Shown here: in pieces, positions 1 through 11,978 of the stretch
How the letters are laid out: every line of letters starts with the position of its first letter
Position numbering within the stretch: the stretch's first letter is position 1
Assembly: GCF_030538495.1 (NCBI RefSeq)
Contig: NZ_JAUNTW010000005.1
Coordinates: 124,001 to 188,000 of the forward strand
Source of the DNA: Paracoccus sp. (in: a-proteobacteria)
GTDB taxonomy: Bacteria > Pseudomonadota > Alphaproteobacteria > Rhodobacterales > Rhodobacteraceae
Direction of reading: 5' to 3'
Length of the DNA stretch: 64,000 nt
Notes under the pieces: model-generated
Database searches by the model: none
What the model saw: only the letters and a program-made list of their open reading frames with translations
Told to the model about the DNA's origin: nothing
Position numbers and translations under genes: made by a program

Positions 1-268
1 ACAGACGCACGCCTGCTTCGCCCACCCAGGTGATCAGGGTGCCGGTGCGCGCAGCCAGGGCGACGGCGGCATGGGAAATCCGCGCGCCGGGTTCCAGCAT
101 CAGCCCCGCCAGACCGCCCACGGGAATATGCGTGCGCGTGCCATCGGCATTGACCGCGACAAAGGCTCCGTCCAGCACATCCAGTTGCGCCCGTTCGACA
201 AAGACCAGCGACGACCGATCCTTGAGCGGGATCGGTTTTGGCGGGGGCAGGCCGGGCGCCCCCGTCAT
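1..268 (-). CDS. cas1: CRISPR-associated endonuclease Cas1 (type I-E), N-terminal part only
   Basis: Cas1 is the integrase subunit that, with Cas2, inserts new spacers into a CRISPR array. Only about 89 codons are inside the window; the C-terminal part with the catalytic Glu/His/Asp residues lies to the left. The visible start carries the Cas1e signature PLKDRSSLVFVERAQLDVLD followed by RTHIPVGG and ISHAAVALAA, as in E. coli Cas1. The ATG at 268 overlaps the TGA of cas6e (ATGA), so it is translated as part of the cas operon. cas2 and the array would be expected further left, outside the sequence given. Confidence 0.93.
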   Translation of the reverse strand, partial: MTGAPGLPPPKPIPLKDRSSLVFVERAQLDVLDGAFVAVNADGTRTHIPVGGLAGLMLEPGARISHAAVALAARTGTLITWVGEAGVRL

Positions 269-929
269 GCCCGCCGGATCAGCATCAGACCGCAGCCGAA
301 CGCCTTGGCCCGGCCAAAGCCCGCCGCCAGACGCGCGACAAATGCGGCGGGGTCGGTGACGGTCAGAACACCGGTCATGTCCAGAATCCCGAATTGTGGC
401 TGACCTTTTCGTCGGCCGCGATGGCTGGGCAGGGCGGTGACGGAATAATCATCAACGGCCAGATCGTTCAGCGTGAAACCGTGGCGGTCACCTTGGTCCG
501 TCAGCCAGTCCTGCGCGGCGGTCTGGGCCAGTGCCATGCGCTGCGCGGCGCGTTCCCCGCGCGGCACGGAATGCAGCGCGTCCATGACCACATCGACGCG
601 GCCGACGCCCTTTTTCGCGCGGGTCGCATTGGCGCGCAGCACAAACCGCAGCCGGTCACCCGCACGCAGATCGGGGGCAAAATCGCGGATGTCGGGCGGA
701 TCGAACAGAGGGCTGTGCTGCGGCGGGCGCGGGGACAGGACCAGAAACCGGCCATCCCCTTCGGCGCGCCACAGAAAGTCGCGATCGGCCTCGGGATCAC
801 CGGCAAAGGCCGACCAGATCAGCCGGTGATGTGCGTCGTGACGCGCGCCGTCATGGGCGGGGTCCAACAGCGCGTTCAGCGCCGCAATATCGGGGCGATC
901 CGACAGGCGCAGGCGGGACAGATACAACG

Positions 930-933
<4 letters not shown>
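265..933 (-). CDS. cas6e: Cas6e/CasE crRNA-processing endoribonuclease
   Basis: This 222-residue protein should cut the precursor CRISPR RNA inside each repeat and stay bound to the 3' hairpin as part of Cascade. The N-terminal ferredoxin-like fold is followed by HHRLIW (residues 35-40); His36 aligns with the catalytic His of E. coli CasE (His, then Trp four residues on). The C-terminal glycine-rich loop GFGRAKAFGCGL is typical of the family. It overlaps cas5e upstream and cas1 downstream by 4 bases each, which indicates coupled translation. Confidence 0.93.
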
Positions 934-3160
<2,227 letters not shown>

Positions 3161-3161
<1 letters not shown>

Positions 3162-4624
3162 CAGGCTGCGTCCCTTTTCTGTTTGGATTTTGTTTCGGGC
3201 AGGGGCAGCTCCATCGCGCCGAACGCCTTTTTGCCATAGCTGCCGTAACCGTTAAACGCAGCCGTCAGGTTCCTGCGCGCCTGCACGATGGCCTGTTGCA
3301 CGCGCGTGTCGCGATCCGCCAATCCCGGAATGGCGCGCGTATCAAACAGGGTCAGCGCGACGTTGCGCATATCGCCCAGCCAGCCCGTCGCGGCGTCCGG
3401 GTTGGGCAGGTCGGCCAGTCGCGCCTCGAACGCGGCCTGGGTTTGGGCAAAGAACGCCTCGCGCACCGCTTCGCGGGCCTCGCCTTCGGCCAGAACAGGG
3501 GCCAGAGCCTGACGCAGCGCCAGCCCGTATTGATCGGCGGCGTCCACCATCCCCTCCATCAGGCGGGCAGAGGTCGCGTCCAGATGCACCAAGGGCGGCG
3601 TGGACAGGATGAAATCGCGGGGCTTCATATTATCCATGGCCCAGCCCGCGACAATCACGCGGGCGGGCGCGCCCATCCCACGATCATGCCATTCGGCCAG
3701 CACCGCCGCGCGCTGACGCAGATCCGGGCGCGAACTGGCCGCGACCACGCCCAGCCAGTTGCGATACCCAAACAAACCCGCGCGGGGATGGGCGGGCAGC
3801 AATTCTGCCCCCTCTTTCACGCGGTAATAGGGGGACAGAGGATGCACCCAGCCCGCGTAATTCGTGCCATAGGGGCGCTGAATCACGCCCGTCACCGCAT
3901 CATCGCCCACCAGTCGCAACCGGCGCGGCATACCAAAAAACGCCTCGACCGGATGGGTTTGTTCGGGCCAGACCTTGCGGTCATTTGTCGATTCCACACA
4001 GGGCCGCATCCACGGCAGCGCGTCCATCCCCGCCGGTTGACCATAGGGGGTATTCGCCCAGACCGTTTGCCACAGCCCCGCATTTTCAGGCGCAACCAGC
4101 GTCACCATCGGCCCGCCGCCGCGCATGGATGTGCGGTTTCCGGCCCCGCCGGATGGGGCAAAATCCTGAAACGCGTAAATCGCCATGGCGGCCAAGGGCA
4201 GCGACAGCGCCGGATAACGCCCGCGATGCACCAGCAGATCGGCGTTGTTTTTCGCCGTTTGCGCGCCGGCACTGTCGATAAACAGCATATCCGGCGGGTT
4301 CGGATCGCCCTGCAAGACCTGCAAATCCTGCATAAATCGCGGCCCGTCGCCCAGCAGGTCAAAGGCGGGCGCAAAGCCTGCCAGCCGGTCACGCAGCCGG
4401 TCCGGGTCGGGATCGGCGCGGTCGAACCAATCATCCAGATCGCGCGGCGGATCGGCCAGAAACACCAGCCCGATCAGCAATTCCAGACAGGCGATGTTCA
4501 GATCCGCGCGCGGCCAATCCACCCACATCACCGACGCATCCGCCATCTGCCACGGCGCAATCACGCGCGGGCCGTCAGTTGTGATCACGGGAATCCAAGG
4601 GTCGGTGATGAGATTGATGTTCAT
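3161..4624 (-). CDS. cse1: Cse1/CasA large subunit of Cascade
   Basis: Cse1 recognises the PAM and recruits Cas3 to the Cascade R-loop. The protein is 487 residues, close to the normal CasA length. The N-terminus NLITDPWIPVITTDGPR is the classic Cse1 opening; further on are ELLIGLVFLADPP, a segment with FIDSAGAQTAKNNADLLVHR that matches the PAM-sensing L1 loop area, and a C-terminal helical bundle. It is the first gene of a tightly overlapping unit and is separated from cas3 by about 105 bases that could hold its own promoter. Confidence 0.94.
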
Positions 4625-4729
4625 AAATAAATTCGTCCGCCCCCTTAATATAGGGCAGGTTTTTCCACGCGCGTTCTTTTGTCAATGCAAAATTCGCCCG
4701 ACCTACGGAAAAATTCTTTTGACGTTTGG
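4625..4729 (-). promoter_or_regulatory. Spacer between cas3 and cse1, candidate promoter for the Cascade genes
   Basis: This 105-base gap is the only non-overlapping junction inside the cas set and is clearly richer in A and T than its surroundings. On the minus strand it contains a perfect TTGACA (4685-4680) and a TATATT (4652-4647). They are 27 bases apart, too far for one standard promoter, so the two boxes probably do not work together. A promoter is likely on position and composition, but its exact site is not shown. Confidence 0.35.
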
Positions 4730-7201
4730 TTACTCACCAAACACAACCCCCAGATCCGCGCGATACGCCAAGCCGTCGCAGATCGTTCCATCATCGGCCA
4801 CTTCGCACAGGATTACCGAATTGCGCCGCCATTCGGGCCAGTCGGCGGTCAGGGCGGTGATGTCGGGCGTGGTCTGATCGGGCAGGGGCAGGCCGCGCAG
4901 GCGGGACCCGGCGACGGTGACTTCGGACAGGTGCCAGTCGGTCGGGGCAAAGGGGGCGGTGCCGCCCGCCCATGGGCGCAGCGCGCCATCCTGACGCCGC
5001 AGCAGAACCAGTGTCTGTTGCGGGCGGCCCAGACGGGTGGGGTAATCCACATCGCTGGCCGCCTGCGCGCCTTTGCGAAACCCATCATCCAGATTGACCA
5101 GATTTTGACGGGCCAGATTGGCGGCGGCGTAACCCTGTCCCATACGCTGGGTTTCGGCATCGATCAGGGCATCGGGAACCGGGGCGGCGTCGGGTCCATG
5201 CGCCGATTCGATCAACGCGCGCAGGCCCGACGGCGCGACGATCTGCCCGGTGCGGAACAGCGTATCCGCCGTTCGCCATTGCAGATCCGCCGGATAGACC
5301 CACGCCCCGCGATCCAGAACCCGGTGCAGCCATTGGGCATTATCGACCACCGCCGGGTCCGGGGCCACGACCGACAGAACCGGCGCGGAAACCGGGCGCA
5401 TATCCGCAGGGCGCAGGTCCATATGCCGCCACAGCCGCCCCGCCCGTTGGATCAGCGCGGCCATTGGTGCCAGATCCGACACCATCACATCGAAATCCAG
5501 ATCCAAAGACGATTCGACCACCTGAGTCGCCACCAAAACCCGCCCCTGACGGTCGGTTCCGTGTTTGCCGAACCGGGCCAGAGCATCCGCTTCGTGCCGC
5601 AGGCGGTCGCACAGCGCGAACCGTGCGTGCAGCAGATCGGCCGGCACCCCGGCGGCGCGCAGCGCAGTGACGGCATCCATCGCATCATCCACGGCGTTGC
5701 GTACCCAGACGCAGGCCGCGCCTTGGGCTGCGTGGTCGGTGATCGCCTGAAGGGCGGCATCGGCACTGTCCAGACGCCGCACCGCCACCGGGCCGCGCGG
5801 GCCGGTCGTCTGCGGCAGATCGGTGATGGCGTCCCCGCCCGCAATCGTCAGCGCCGGATAGGCCGCGCTGTCCGGCACCCGGTCGGTGTAACTTGCCGCC
5901 AGCGTCGCCCGCTGATCCATCGGCAGGGTCGCGGTCAGCAAAATCGCCGATCCGCCCGCCATGCGATGCGCGCGCAGCAATTGCGCCAGTTCCTGCGCCA
6001 GATAGGGTTCGCCCAGTTCGTGAACCTCGTCCACGATCAGGATTTTCGATGACAGGCCGTAATGGCGCAGGGTGGAAAACCGCGTCGGCAGCACCGACAG
6101 CAGCGCCTGATCCACGGTGCCGACCCCGACCGTGGCCAGCAACGCGCGGCGGCGGTTATCGGCCAGCCATTCCGAACAGACCGGATCATCGGACGCGCCC
6201 ACACGCCCGACCAGTTCCCGAAAGTCCGTGGACATCGCCGCGCGCCCATGGGCCAGCGTCAGGCTGGGCGGGGCGGTGAACATGCGCCCCACCACCGATT
6301 GCGCGCGGCGAAACATGGCATCGGCGGTTGCCGTTGTGGGCAGGGCAAAGAACAGCCCCGTTCCTTTGCCCGCCTGCATCATGCGTTGGGCCAGCATCAG
6401 GGCGGCCTCGGTCTTGCCGGCGCCGGTTTCGTCTTCGATGATGGCCAGTGTCGGGCCGTCGGGCAGCGCGATCCGGGCGCAGGCGGATTGCATCGGGCGG
6501 GGGGTGAAATCAAACAGCGCCGCAGCCGAGGACGCGACCGCATCCAGCCCCGCCATCCGCACGGCATGGGCTGCCCTGTCACGCGCGTGGTCCAGATAAT
6601 CGCGGGGGGTATGGTCGGGGGCCACGGGCGGGAACCACGCGGTGTTTGACCCCACCCAATCGGCGGCGGCGACCAGCCCCGGCAACCACCATGACAGCGC
6701 GTTGACCTGTGCGCCGGTCAGGCCGTTCAGGCTGGCATCCGGCCACAGACCCAGAAAGGCTGTGATGACCGCGCACGCATCGGTGATCGCGTCGGTCCCG
6801 GTGGTGTCCAGACTGCGGGTGATGTCATGGCCGGTTCGCGTGGGTGGCCCGCCATGATGACCCGCCGTCGCGGCATAGAGGGCGAGGCGATGATGCCGAC
6901 GCCCGCCCAACGACGCCAGCAACACGTCGTGATGGGTCAGCAGAATCTCGGTGATTTCCCAATGCCGCCCCTGCGGCTGGCGCGCGCCTGTGCGCAGCAT
7001 CGCGCGGAATGTCGCGCTGATCTTACCCAGATCATGCAGCGCGACCAACAGCACCATCGCATCACGCAAGGGGGCGTCAAAGCCCCGCGTCGCAATCAGA
7101 TGTTCGGCGACCGCCGCCACATCCAGCATGTGATAGATGGCGGGATGTTCGATGCCGTCTGTGGCGCTTTTGCCGGGCCAGCGGGCGATAAGGTCGTGCA
7201 T
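4730..7201 (-). CDS. cas3: CRISPR-associated helicase/nuclease Cas3 (type I-E)
   Basis: Cas3 is recruited by target-bound Cascade and nicks, unwinds and degrades the non-target DNA strand. The HD nuclease domain is N-terminal: His24, then HDLGK at residues 56-60 and HH at 115-116. The SF2 helicase part has Walker A GAGKT near 260-264, the DEVH box at 391-394 (LIVDEVHELGE) and a motif VI-like QRAGRLWRH. The ATG at 7201 (MHDLIARWPG) gives 823 residues; upstream in-frame codons encode arginine-rich nonsense overlapping the neighbouring gene. All active-site motifs I can see are intact, so the effector stage should be functional. Confidence 0.95.
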   Translation of the reverse strand: MHDLIARWPGKSATDGIEHPAIYHMLDVAAVAEHLIATRGFDAPLRDAMVLLVALHDLGKISATFRAMLRTGARQPQGRHWEITEILLTHHDVLLASLGGRRHHRLALYAATAGHHGGPPTRTGHDITRSLDTTGTDAITDACAVITAFLGLWPDASLNGLTGAQVNALSWWLPGLVAAADWVGSNTAWFPPVAPDHTPRDYLDHARDRAAHAVRMAGLDAVASSAAALFDFTPRPMQSACARIALPDGPTLAIIEDETGAGKTEAALMLAQRMMQAGKGTGLFFALPTTATADAMFRRAQSVVGRMFTAPPSLTLAHGRAAMSTDFRELVGRVGASDDPVCSEWLADNRRRALLATVGVGTVDQALLSVLPTRFSTLRHYGLSSKILIVDEVHELGEPYLAQELAQLLRAHRMAGGSAILLTATLPMDQRATLAASYTDRVPDSAAYPALTIAGGDAITDLPQTTGPRGPVAVRRLDSADAALQAITDHAAQGAACVWVRNAVDDAMDAVTALRAAGVPADLLHARFALCDRLRHEADALARFGKHGTDRQGRVLVATQVVESSLDLDFDVMVSDLAPMAALIQRAGRLWRHMDLRPADMRPVSAPVLSVVAPDPAVVDNAQWLHRVLDRGAWVYPADLQWRTADTLFRTGQIVAPSGLRALIESAHGPDAAPVPDALIDAETQRMGQGYAAANLARQNLVNLDDGFRKGAQAASDVDYPTRLGRPQQTLVLLRRQDGALRPWAGGTAPFAPTDWHLSEVTVAGSRLRGLPLPDQTTPDITALTADWPEWRRNSVILCEVADDGTICDGLAYRADLGVVFGE

Positions 7202-7272
7202 GAGGGGGCCTGTTGCGACGGGGGACGTGTCCGCATCAGACCCCAATCCGATACTGCGCGCAAGCCGCAGCC

Positions 7273-8010
7273 TTAGCCCAGCAAATCCCCCATATCGGTC
7301 ATGATCCCATGCGCGCCGCGTTTCAGCAATTCGCGCGCGGGGTCGGGGGTGTTGATGGTGGCGAATGCGGTGTGCGCTCCGGCGCGCAGGACGTGATCGA
7401 ATCCTTGGGCCAGACCCAGTTCGTAATTCATATGAAAGCCGCAAACGCCCAGTTCGTCCATCAGCCGCGCCGGGTCGCGCGGCACGGATTCGGTCGCCAG
7501 CACCAAGGGCAGCCACGGCAGATCGGCGCGGAGCTGCGCCAGCGTCAGCACCGAAAAGGACGACACCACCAGCCGCCCGAAATCCTGCGGGACAATTGCG
7601 GCGATGCGTTCAGCCACGATGCGGCCGTGGTCGTGGTCATCGCCCCAGATCGGTTTGATTTCCAGCACCATGCCCAGATCGCGCGTGACGCACAGGGTCA
7701 GCGTTTCATCCAGCGACGCGATTTGCGCACCGGCGTAATCATCATGACCCGCGCGGGCGTCCAAGGCGCGCAGATCGTCAAAATCCATCAGGCAGACATG
7801 CCCGGTGCCGTTCGTGGTGCGATCCACCAACGGGTCGTGGATCATGACCGGCTTATCGTCGCGCGTCAGGCGCACATCGGTTTCGATCCAGTCAAAGCCC
7901 AGATCAATCGCCAATTCATAGGCGGCCAGCGTGTTTTCAGGCGCTCGCGACATGACGCCCCGATGGGCAATCAGGTGACCGGGGGCGGAAACGGGAAAGG
8001 GCAGGGTCAT
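7273..8010 (-). CDS. ugpQ: Glycerophosphodiester phosphodiesterase (GDPD family)
   Basis: The enzyme hydrolyses glycerophosphodiesters to glycerol 3-phosphate and an alcohol. Family marks are the N-terminal IAHRGVMSRAPENTLAAY with catalytic His, ETDVRLTRDDKPVMIHDP with the metal ligands and second His, and EIKP near the middle. It is 245 residues, has no signal peptide and so should act in the cytoplasm. It is the last gene of the ABC importer unit upstream, 52 bases behind the binding-protein gene, which suggests it processes the imported compound. The symbol follows E. coli UgpQ; an equivalent role is an inference. Confidence 0.9.
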   Translation of the reverse strand: MTLPFPVSAPGHLIAHRGVMSRAPENTLAAYELAIDLGFDWIETDVRLTRDDKPVMIHDPLVDRTTNGTGHVCLMDFDDLRALDARAGHDDYAGAQIASLDETLTLCVTRDLGMVLEIKPIWGDDHDHGRIVAERIAAIVPQDFGRLVVSSFSVLTLAQLRADLPWLPLVLATESVPRDPARLMDELGVCGFHMNYELGLAQGFDHVLRAGAHTAFATINTPDPARELLKRGAHGIMTDMGDLLG

Positions 8011-8028
8011 AGGCGCACCAAAATAAGG

Positions 8029-8054
8029 GGGCGCGCCGATGATCCGGCGCGCCC
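8029..8054 (-). terminator. Intercistronic hairpin between binding-protein and GDPD genes
   Basis: A perfect 10-bp inverted repeat, GGGCGCGCCG and CGGCGCGCCC, with a 6-base loop lies just after the binding-protein gene. There is a short T-containing tail on the minus strand. Such hairpins behind binding-protein genes commonly protect the upstream mRNA and reduce read-through into the next gene. Confidence 0.6.
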
Positions 8055-8062
8055 GGTTGGGA

Positions 8063-9166
8063 TTAATATTCGACGACTTCTTTGATGAATTCCGGCATCA
8101 GGACGGTGTTGTCCGGCGGCAGGATCCAGTCGCGGCGGTTCACGCGCTGTTCGGCGGGAACCAGTGCTTTGCTGTCGTCCGCATTGACGTTTTGCGGCGC
8201 GGTGCCAAAGGTTTGGTTAAAGCGCGTCTGCGTGTCTGCACCCGTCAGCCATGCGACAAAGACCAGCGACGCGGCTTTGTGCGGGGCGTTTTTCGGGATC
8301 GCCACCAGATTGCCGCCGCCATTCATGCCCAGACCGGGGATGTAGAAATGAATGTGCGAACCGACTTCGTTTTTGTTTTGCAGCGAAAACAGGTGGTCTT
8401 CCCATGCCGGCACGATCAGGAATTCGCCGCTGTTCAGGCGGGTCAGGCTGTCGGCGTTCGATGCGGTCAGGATGTATTGATCGGCGCGGTCGTTGAACCA
8501 CTGGAACGCGGCGGTCGCGTCGGGGTTCTTTTCGGTGCCGGGGTTTTCGGGCGTGATGCCCAGAACATTGCGGGTCACGTTCTGAATAAAGGACGGACCC
8601 GAACCGCCTTTTTCATAGTTGAACCCAAAGGTGCCGGGTTTGTCCGACATCCACTGTTCCAGATCGGCCAGCGATTGCGGCAGATCGGCGACGTCCACGC
8701 GGTTGCTGTCATAGGCGAAACCGGTCTGGTTGCCCCAATAGGCCACGGCGTAACCTTGGCTGTCGGCGCCTTCGGCTTTGTCGGTCACGGCATCGGATTC
8801 CGGCAGCGCGGGCAGGATCGGACCCCAGAAATTCTGGCTGGCGTCCAGATTCAGCAACTGACCACCACCCAGTGCGATCACGTCCACATCGCCGCGCTCA
8901 CGGCCCGATTCCGCCAGCACTTTGTTCAGCGCATCGGTGTTAGAGGCCACATCCGGGATCGTCACTTTGATGCCGGTTTCCTGGGTGAACAATTCGGCCT
9001 GCTGGCGGAATTCCGGCTGGAAATACCACACATACCAGGTCAGTTCGCCTTCGGCTTTGGCCTGTGCGACGATTTCATCCCACGGTTTCGACAGCAGGTC
9101 ATCGGCCATGGCGGGCAGGGCCAGCGACAGCGCACAGGCGGCAGTCATAAGGGTCTTACGCAGCAT
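8063..9166 (-). CDS. ABC transporter periplasmic substrate-binding protein
   Basis: The 367-residue protein starts at the ATG at 9166, six bases after an AGGAG; an upstream in-frame ATG lacks this. A signal peptide (MLRKTLMTAACALSLALPAMA) is followed by a mature part with the extracellular solute-binding fold of the polyamine/iron/YnjB type (ELTWYVWYFQPEFRQQAELF; DVDVIALGGGQLLNLD). It delivers ligand to the two permeases encoded directly upstream. The ligand is not evident from sequence; the phosphodiesterase at the end of the operon hints at a glycerophosphodiester, but a sugar or polyamine-like compound is equally possible. Confidence 0.85.
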   Translation of the reverse strand: MLRKTLMTAACALSLALPAMADDLLSKPWDEIVAQAKAEGELTWYVWYFQPEFRQQAELFTQETGIKVTIPDVASNTDALNKVLAESGRERGDVDVIALGGGQLLNLDASQNFWGPILPALPESDAVTDKAEGADSQGYAVAYWGNQTGFAYDSNRVDVADLPQSLADLEQWMSDKPGTFGFNYEKGGSGPSFIQNVTRNVLGITPENPGTEKNPDATAAFQWFNDRADQYILTASNADSLTRLNSGEFLIVPAWEDHLFSLQNKNEVGSHIHFYIPGLGMNGGGNLVAIPKNAPHKAASLVFVAWLTGADTQTRFNQTFGTAPQNVNADDSKALVPAEQRVNRRDWILPPDNTVLMPEFIKEVVEY

Positions 9167-9190
9167 ATTTCGCTCCTGTTTCAATGGATG

Positions 9191-10015
9191 TCAGCCCTTG
9201 CCGGATACGTTGGCGGGATTGACGGACTTCATCAGCCGCTCCAGCCCCAGCATCAGCAGGACATTCGGAACGACAAGGATCAGGGCCACAACCGCCGCAT
9301 TGGGACGGATAAAGTTATAACCCAGATAGGAATACAGAATCGTCGTGATCGTGGTGAAATCGGGCGATCCGACGATGAACGCCAGGGCAAATTCTTCCAG
9401 CGACAGGATGAACACGATCAGGAAAGCGGCCATGATGCCGGGTTTCAGAACCGGCCACCACGCGACGCGGAACACCGACAGCGGGCCTGCGCCCAGATCG
9501 CGGGCGGCGTTTTCCACATCGGCGCGGATCTGGCTGAACGATACGGTCAAAATCCGCACCGCATAGGGCAGATACAGCACCACATGCCCCAGCAAAATCG
9601 CCGGATAGCGCGCGAAAATCCCCAGCGAAAACAGCATCGACGAAAAGAAAATCGCCACGACAAATCCCGGCATGACCAAAGGCGTCAGCATCAGGATTTG
9701 CGCCACCGATTTGCCCGGAAAATCCAGCCGCGCAAAGGCATAGGCCGTCGGCGCCCCCAGGATCAGCGTCAGCAGACCGGCGGCGGGTGCCAGCGAATAA
9801 CTGTTGATCAGCGCCGTGGGCAGGCTGGTTGTGGCCCACATCTGTTCCCAGCGGCCAAAGGACAGTTTCGGCGGCAAGACGTCGGGATAGCTCCACGGTG
9901 TGGACGGGTCCACCATCGACCACAGCAGCGCCATGGCAAAGGGGACGGCCAGCCACAGCACCATCACCACGATCAGCGCCGTGGTCAGGATGCGGTTTAA
10001 CAGACGCGCGTTCAT
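9191..10015 (-). CDS. ABC transporter permease (second of pair)
   Basis: A 274-residue inner-membrane permease with about six hydrophobic segments and the EAA-loop sequence ENAARDLGAGPLSVFRVAWWP that docks on the ATPase. The ATG at 10015 overlaps the stop of the preceding permease (ATGA); longer reading in the same frame is out-of-frame sequence of that gene. It resembles the PotC/YnjC type. With the neighbouring permease it would form the channel of the importer. Confidence 0.88.
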   Translation of the reverse strand: MNARLLNRILTTALIVVMVLWLAVPFAMALLWSMVDPSTPWSYPDVLPPKLSFGRWEQMWATTSLPTALINSYSLAPAAGLLTLILGAPTAYAFARLDFPGKSVAQILMLTPLVMPGFVVAIFFSSMLFSLGIFARYPAILLGHVVLYLPYAVRILTVSFSQIRADVENAARDLGAGPLSVFRVAWWPVLKPGIMAAFLIVFILSLEEFALAFIVGSPDFTTITTILYSYLGYNFIRPNAAVVALILVVPNVLLMLGLERLMKSVNPANVSGKG

Positions 10016-10935
10016 GCCTGACCTCCGTTCGGTTGGTTCGGGATGGTGCGTGCGCGGCGCAGATGGCGGCGGATGGTGGCGGGGGCGGTGCCGCCCATCA
10101 GCCAGCTTGCGACATGCACGACAATCGCCAGCAGGATCGACCCAAACAGCGCCAGCCCCATCAGCATCACGGCAATCACCGCAGCCCCGTTCCAATCGGC
10201 GTCGGTCGTCTGAACCTGCGTCATCAGCGTGGCCATGGAATTCAGACGCACCGGACCCGCGACGGATTGAAAGCTGAAATCCCCCGCCGCACCAATAAAG
10301 ATCAGGATCAGCGATGCCTGCATCGCGCCCGCCGTCATCGGCACCACGACTTTGCGAAACCGCGACCATGTGCCGGCACCCAGATCGCGCGCCGCGTTCA
10401 GCACGGGGTCCGGCAGCGACGCCACAGCGCCCGACAGCAACAAGAACGCGAAGGGCAGGTTTTTCCACACTTGCAGGAAAATCACGCCGTAACCGCTGGC
10501 GTCGTTCTGCATCCGGCGCGGCGCGTCCCACAGGCCCAGCCCCATCATGATCTGGTTCAGAAATCCGTGATAGGAAATGACGTTCACAAACAAAAACGCC
10601 GCGACCAGACCGGGAACCAGCATCGGTGCCTTAATCAGCGCCGACAGCAGCATCGACCCGCGAAACGGTTTGCGCATCCACAGGGCCAGCGGATAGGCCA
10701 AAGCCACCGACAACAGCGCCGAGGTCGTGGCGATATAACTGGAATACCAGAACGCGCGCCAGAACCGGGGGCGGGCCAGCATCTCTTGCCAGTGATGCAG
10801 CGAAAACGCGTCCTCGCCGCCGAAATTATACAGCCCGAAGGATTGGGCAAAGGCGCGATACAGGACCGACACCATGAACAACATCACCAGCCCCAGACCG
10901 GGCAGCAACAGCAGATAAGGCAAGACCCGTTTCAT
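10012..10935 (-). CDS. ABC transporter permease (first of pair)
   Basis: A 307-residue permease of the PotB type. It begins with a membrane helix (MKRVLPYLLLLPGLGLVMLF), has further hydrophobic segments and the EAA motif LNAARDLGAGTWSRFRKVVVP. The C-terminus ends in a basic tail (RRHLRRARTIPNQPN). It overlaps the ATPase gene upstream and the second permease downstream by four bases each, so all four transport genes are translationally coupled or nearly so. Confidence 0.88.
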   Translation of the reverse strand: MKRVLPYLLLLPGLGLVMLFMVSVLYRAFAQSFGLYNFGGEDAFSLHHWQEMLARPRFWRAFWYSSYIATTSALLSVALAYPLALWMRKPFRGSMLLSALIKAPMLVPGLVAAFLFVNVISYHGFLNQIMMGLGLWDAPRRMQNDASGYGVIFLQVWKNLPFAFLLLSGAVASLPDPVLNAARDLGAGTWSRFRKVVVPMTAGAMQASLILIFIGAAGDFSFQSVAGPVRLNSMATLMTQVQTTDADWNGAAVIAVMLMGLALFGSILLAIVVHVASWLMGGTAPATIRRHLRRARTIPNQPNGGQA

Positions 10936-11966
10936 GCCGCGTCCCTGACCCCCGTTATCGCGTCCGGGGCCACGCTGAAGGCCACCGGATCGCCCGGCTC
11001 TGCGCCAAACGCGCCGGGCAATTGCAGGCGCAGCGTCTCACCGCCCGCGGTGACGAACACATCGGTATAGGCCCCCTGAAACGCCAGCGACGCGATCTGA
11101 CCGCGCAGATTGTTGGCATCGCCCGCCAGCCCGACCCGCGCCATTTCCGGCCGCCAGCACAGCGTCACCGGCCCGTCGGCGGGCAAGGTCGCCGGACGCA
11201 GCGCGCCGAACGGAGTATCCAGAACCCCGCCCCGCGCAATGCCGCTGTGCAGGTTCGCCGCACCGATGAAATCCGCGACGAACCGGGTGCGCGGGCTGAA
11301 ATAGATGTCGCGGGGCGCGCCCTCTTGTTCAATAACGCCGTTGTTCAGCAACAGGATGCGGTCGGACATGGCCAGGGCCTCGGCCTGGTCATGGGTGACG
11401 TAAATCGCGGTAAAGCCGACCTTTTGTTGCAGGCTGCGGATTTCGGTGCGCACCTGATCGCGCAGCTTGGCATCCAGATTGGACAGGGGTTCGTCAAACA
11501 GCACCAGCCCCGGCGCAACGGCCAAGGCGCGGGCCAAGGCGACCCGCTGTTGCTGCCCCCCCGACAGGGCGTTCGGGCGTTTGTCCTGATGCGCGGCCAA
11601 GCCGATCTGCTGGATCAGCGCATCGACGCGGCGGTCGGTTTCATCCGCCGAAACCCGGCGCTGACGCGGGCCAAAGGCCACATTGTCGCGCACGGTCAGA
11701 TGCGGAAACAGGGCATAGGATTGAAAACACATCGCACTGTCGCGCCGTTCGGGCGGGGTATGGGTCACGTCGCGCCCATCCACGGTCAGCCGCCCGCGCG
11801 TGGGGGTCAAAAACCCGGCAATGATGTTCAGCAACGTGGTTTTGCCGCATCCCGATGGCCCCAGCAGGGTCACAAACTCGCCCCGTTCGGCCTGCAATGT
11901 GACGCCTTTCAGCGCCTCGAACGCGTCAAAGCGCATCCCGATGTTGTCCGCCGCCAAAAAGGCCAT
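10932..11966 (-). CDS. ABC transporter ATP-binding protein
   Basis: The energising subunit of the importer, 344 residues from the ATG at 11966, which follows a G-rich ribosome site (GGGGGACGGG). Walker A is GPSGCGKT (residues 36-43), the signature is LSGGQQQRVALARAL and Walker B VLFDEPLSN; a C-terminal TOBE-like domain follows (about 240-344). It is the first gene of the operon, and its start lies 12 bases from the nearest of two palindromes shared with the divergent ROK regulator, which should therefore control it. Confidence 0.92.
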   Translation of the reverse strand: MAFLAADNIGMRFDAFEALKGVTLQAERGEFVTLLGPSGCGKTTLLNIIAGFLTPTRGRLTVDGRDVTHTPPERRDSAMCFQSYALFPHLTVRDNVAFGPRQRRVSADETDRRVDALIQQIGLAAHQDKRPNALSGGQQQRVALARALAVAPGLVLFDEPLSNLDAKLRDQVRTEIRSLQQKVGFTAIYVTHDQAEALAMSDRILLLNNGVIEQEGAPRDIYFSPRTRFVADFIGAANLHSGIARGGVLDTPFGALRPATLPADGPVTLCWRPEMARVGLAGDANNLRGQIASLAFQGAYTDVFVTAGGETLRLQLPGAFGAEPGDPVAFSVAPDAITGVRDAA

Positions 11967-11978
11967 CCCGTCCCCCGT

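Noticed and set aside
4647..4685. TTGACA and TATATT as one promoter for cse1
   Set aside because: The two boxes are 27 bases apart; a normal sigma-70 spacing is about 17, so they cannot be one standard promoter.
8063..11966. Assigning the importer to spermidine/putrescine (potABCD)
   Set aside because: The binding protein is only distantly of that type, and the GDPD gene plus ROK regulator point to another ligand.
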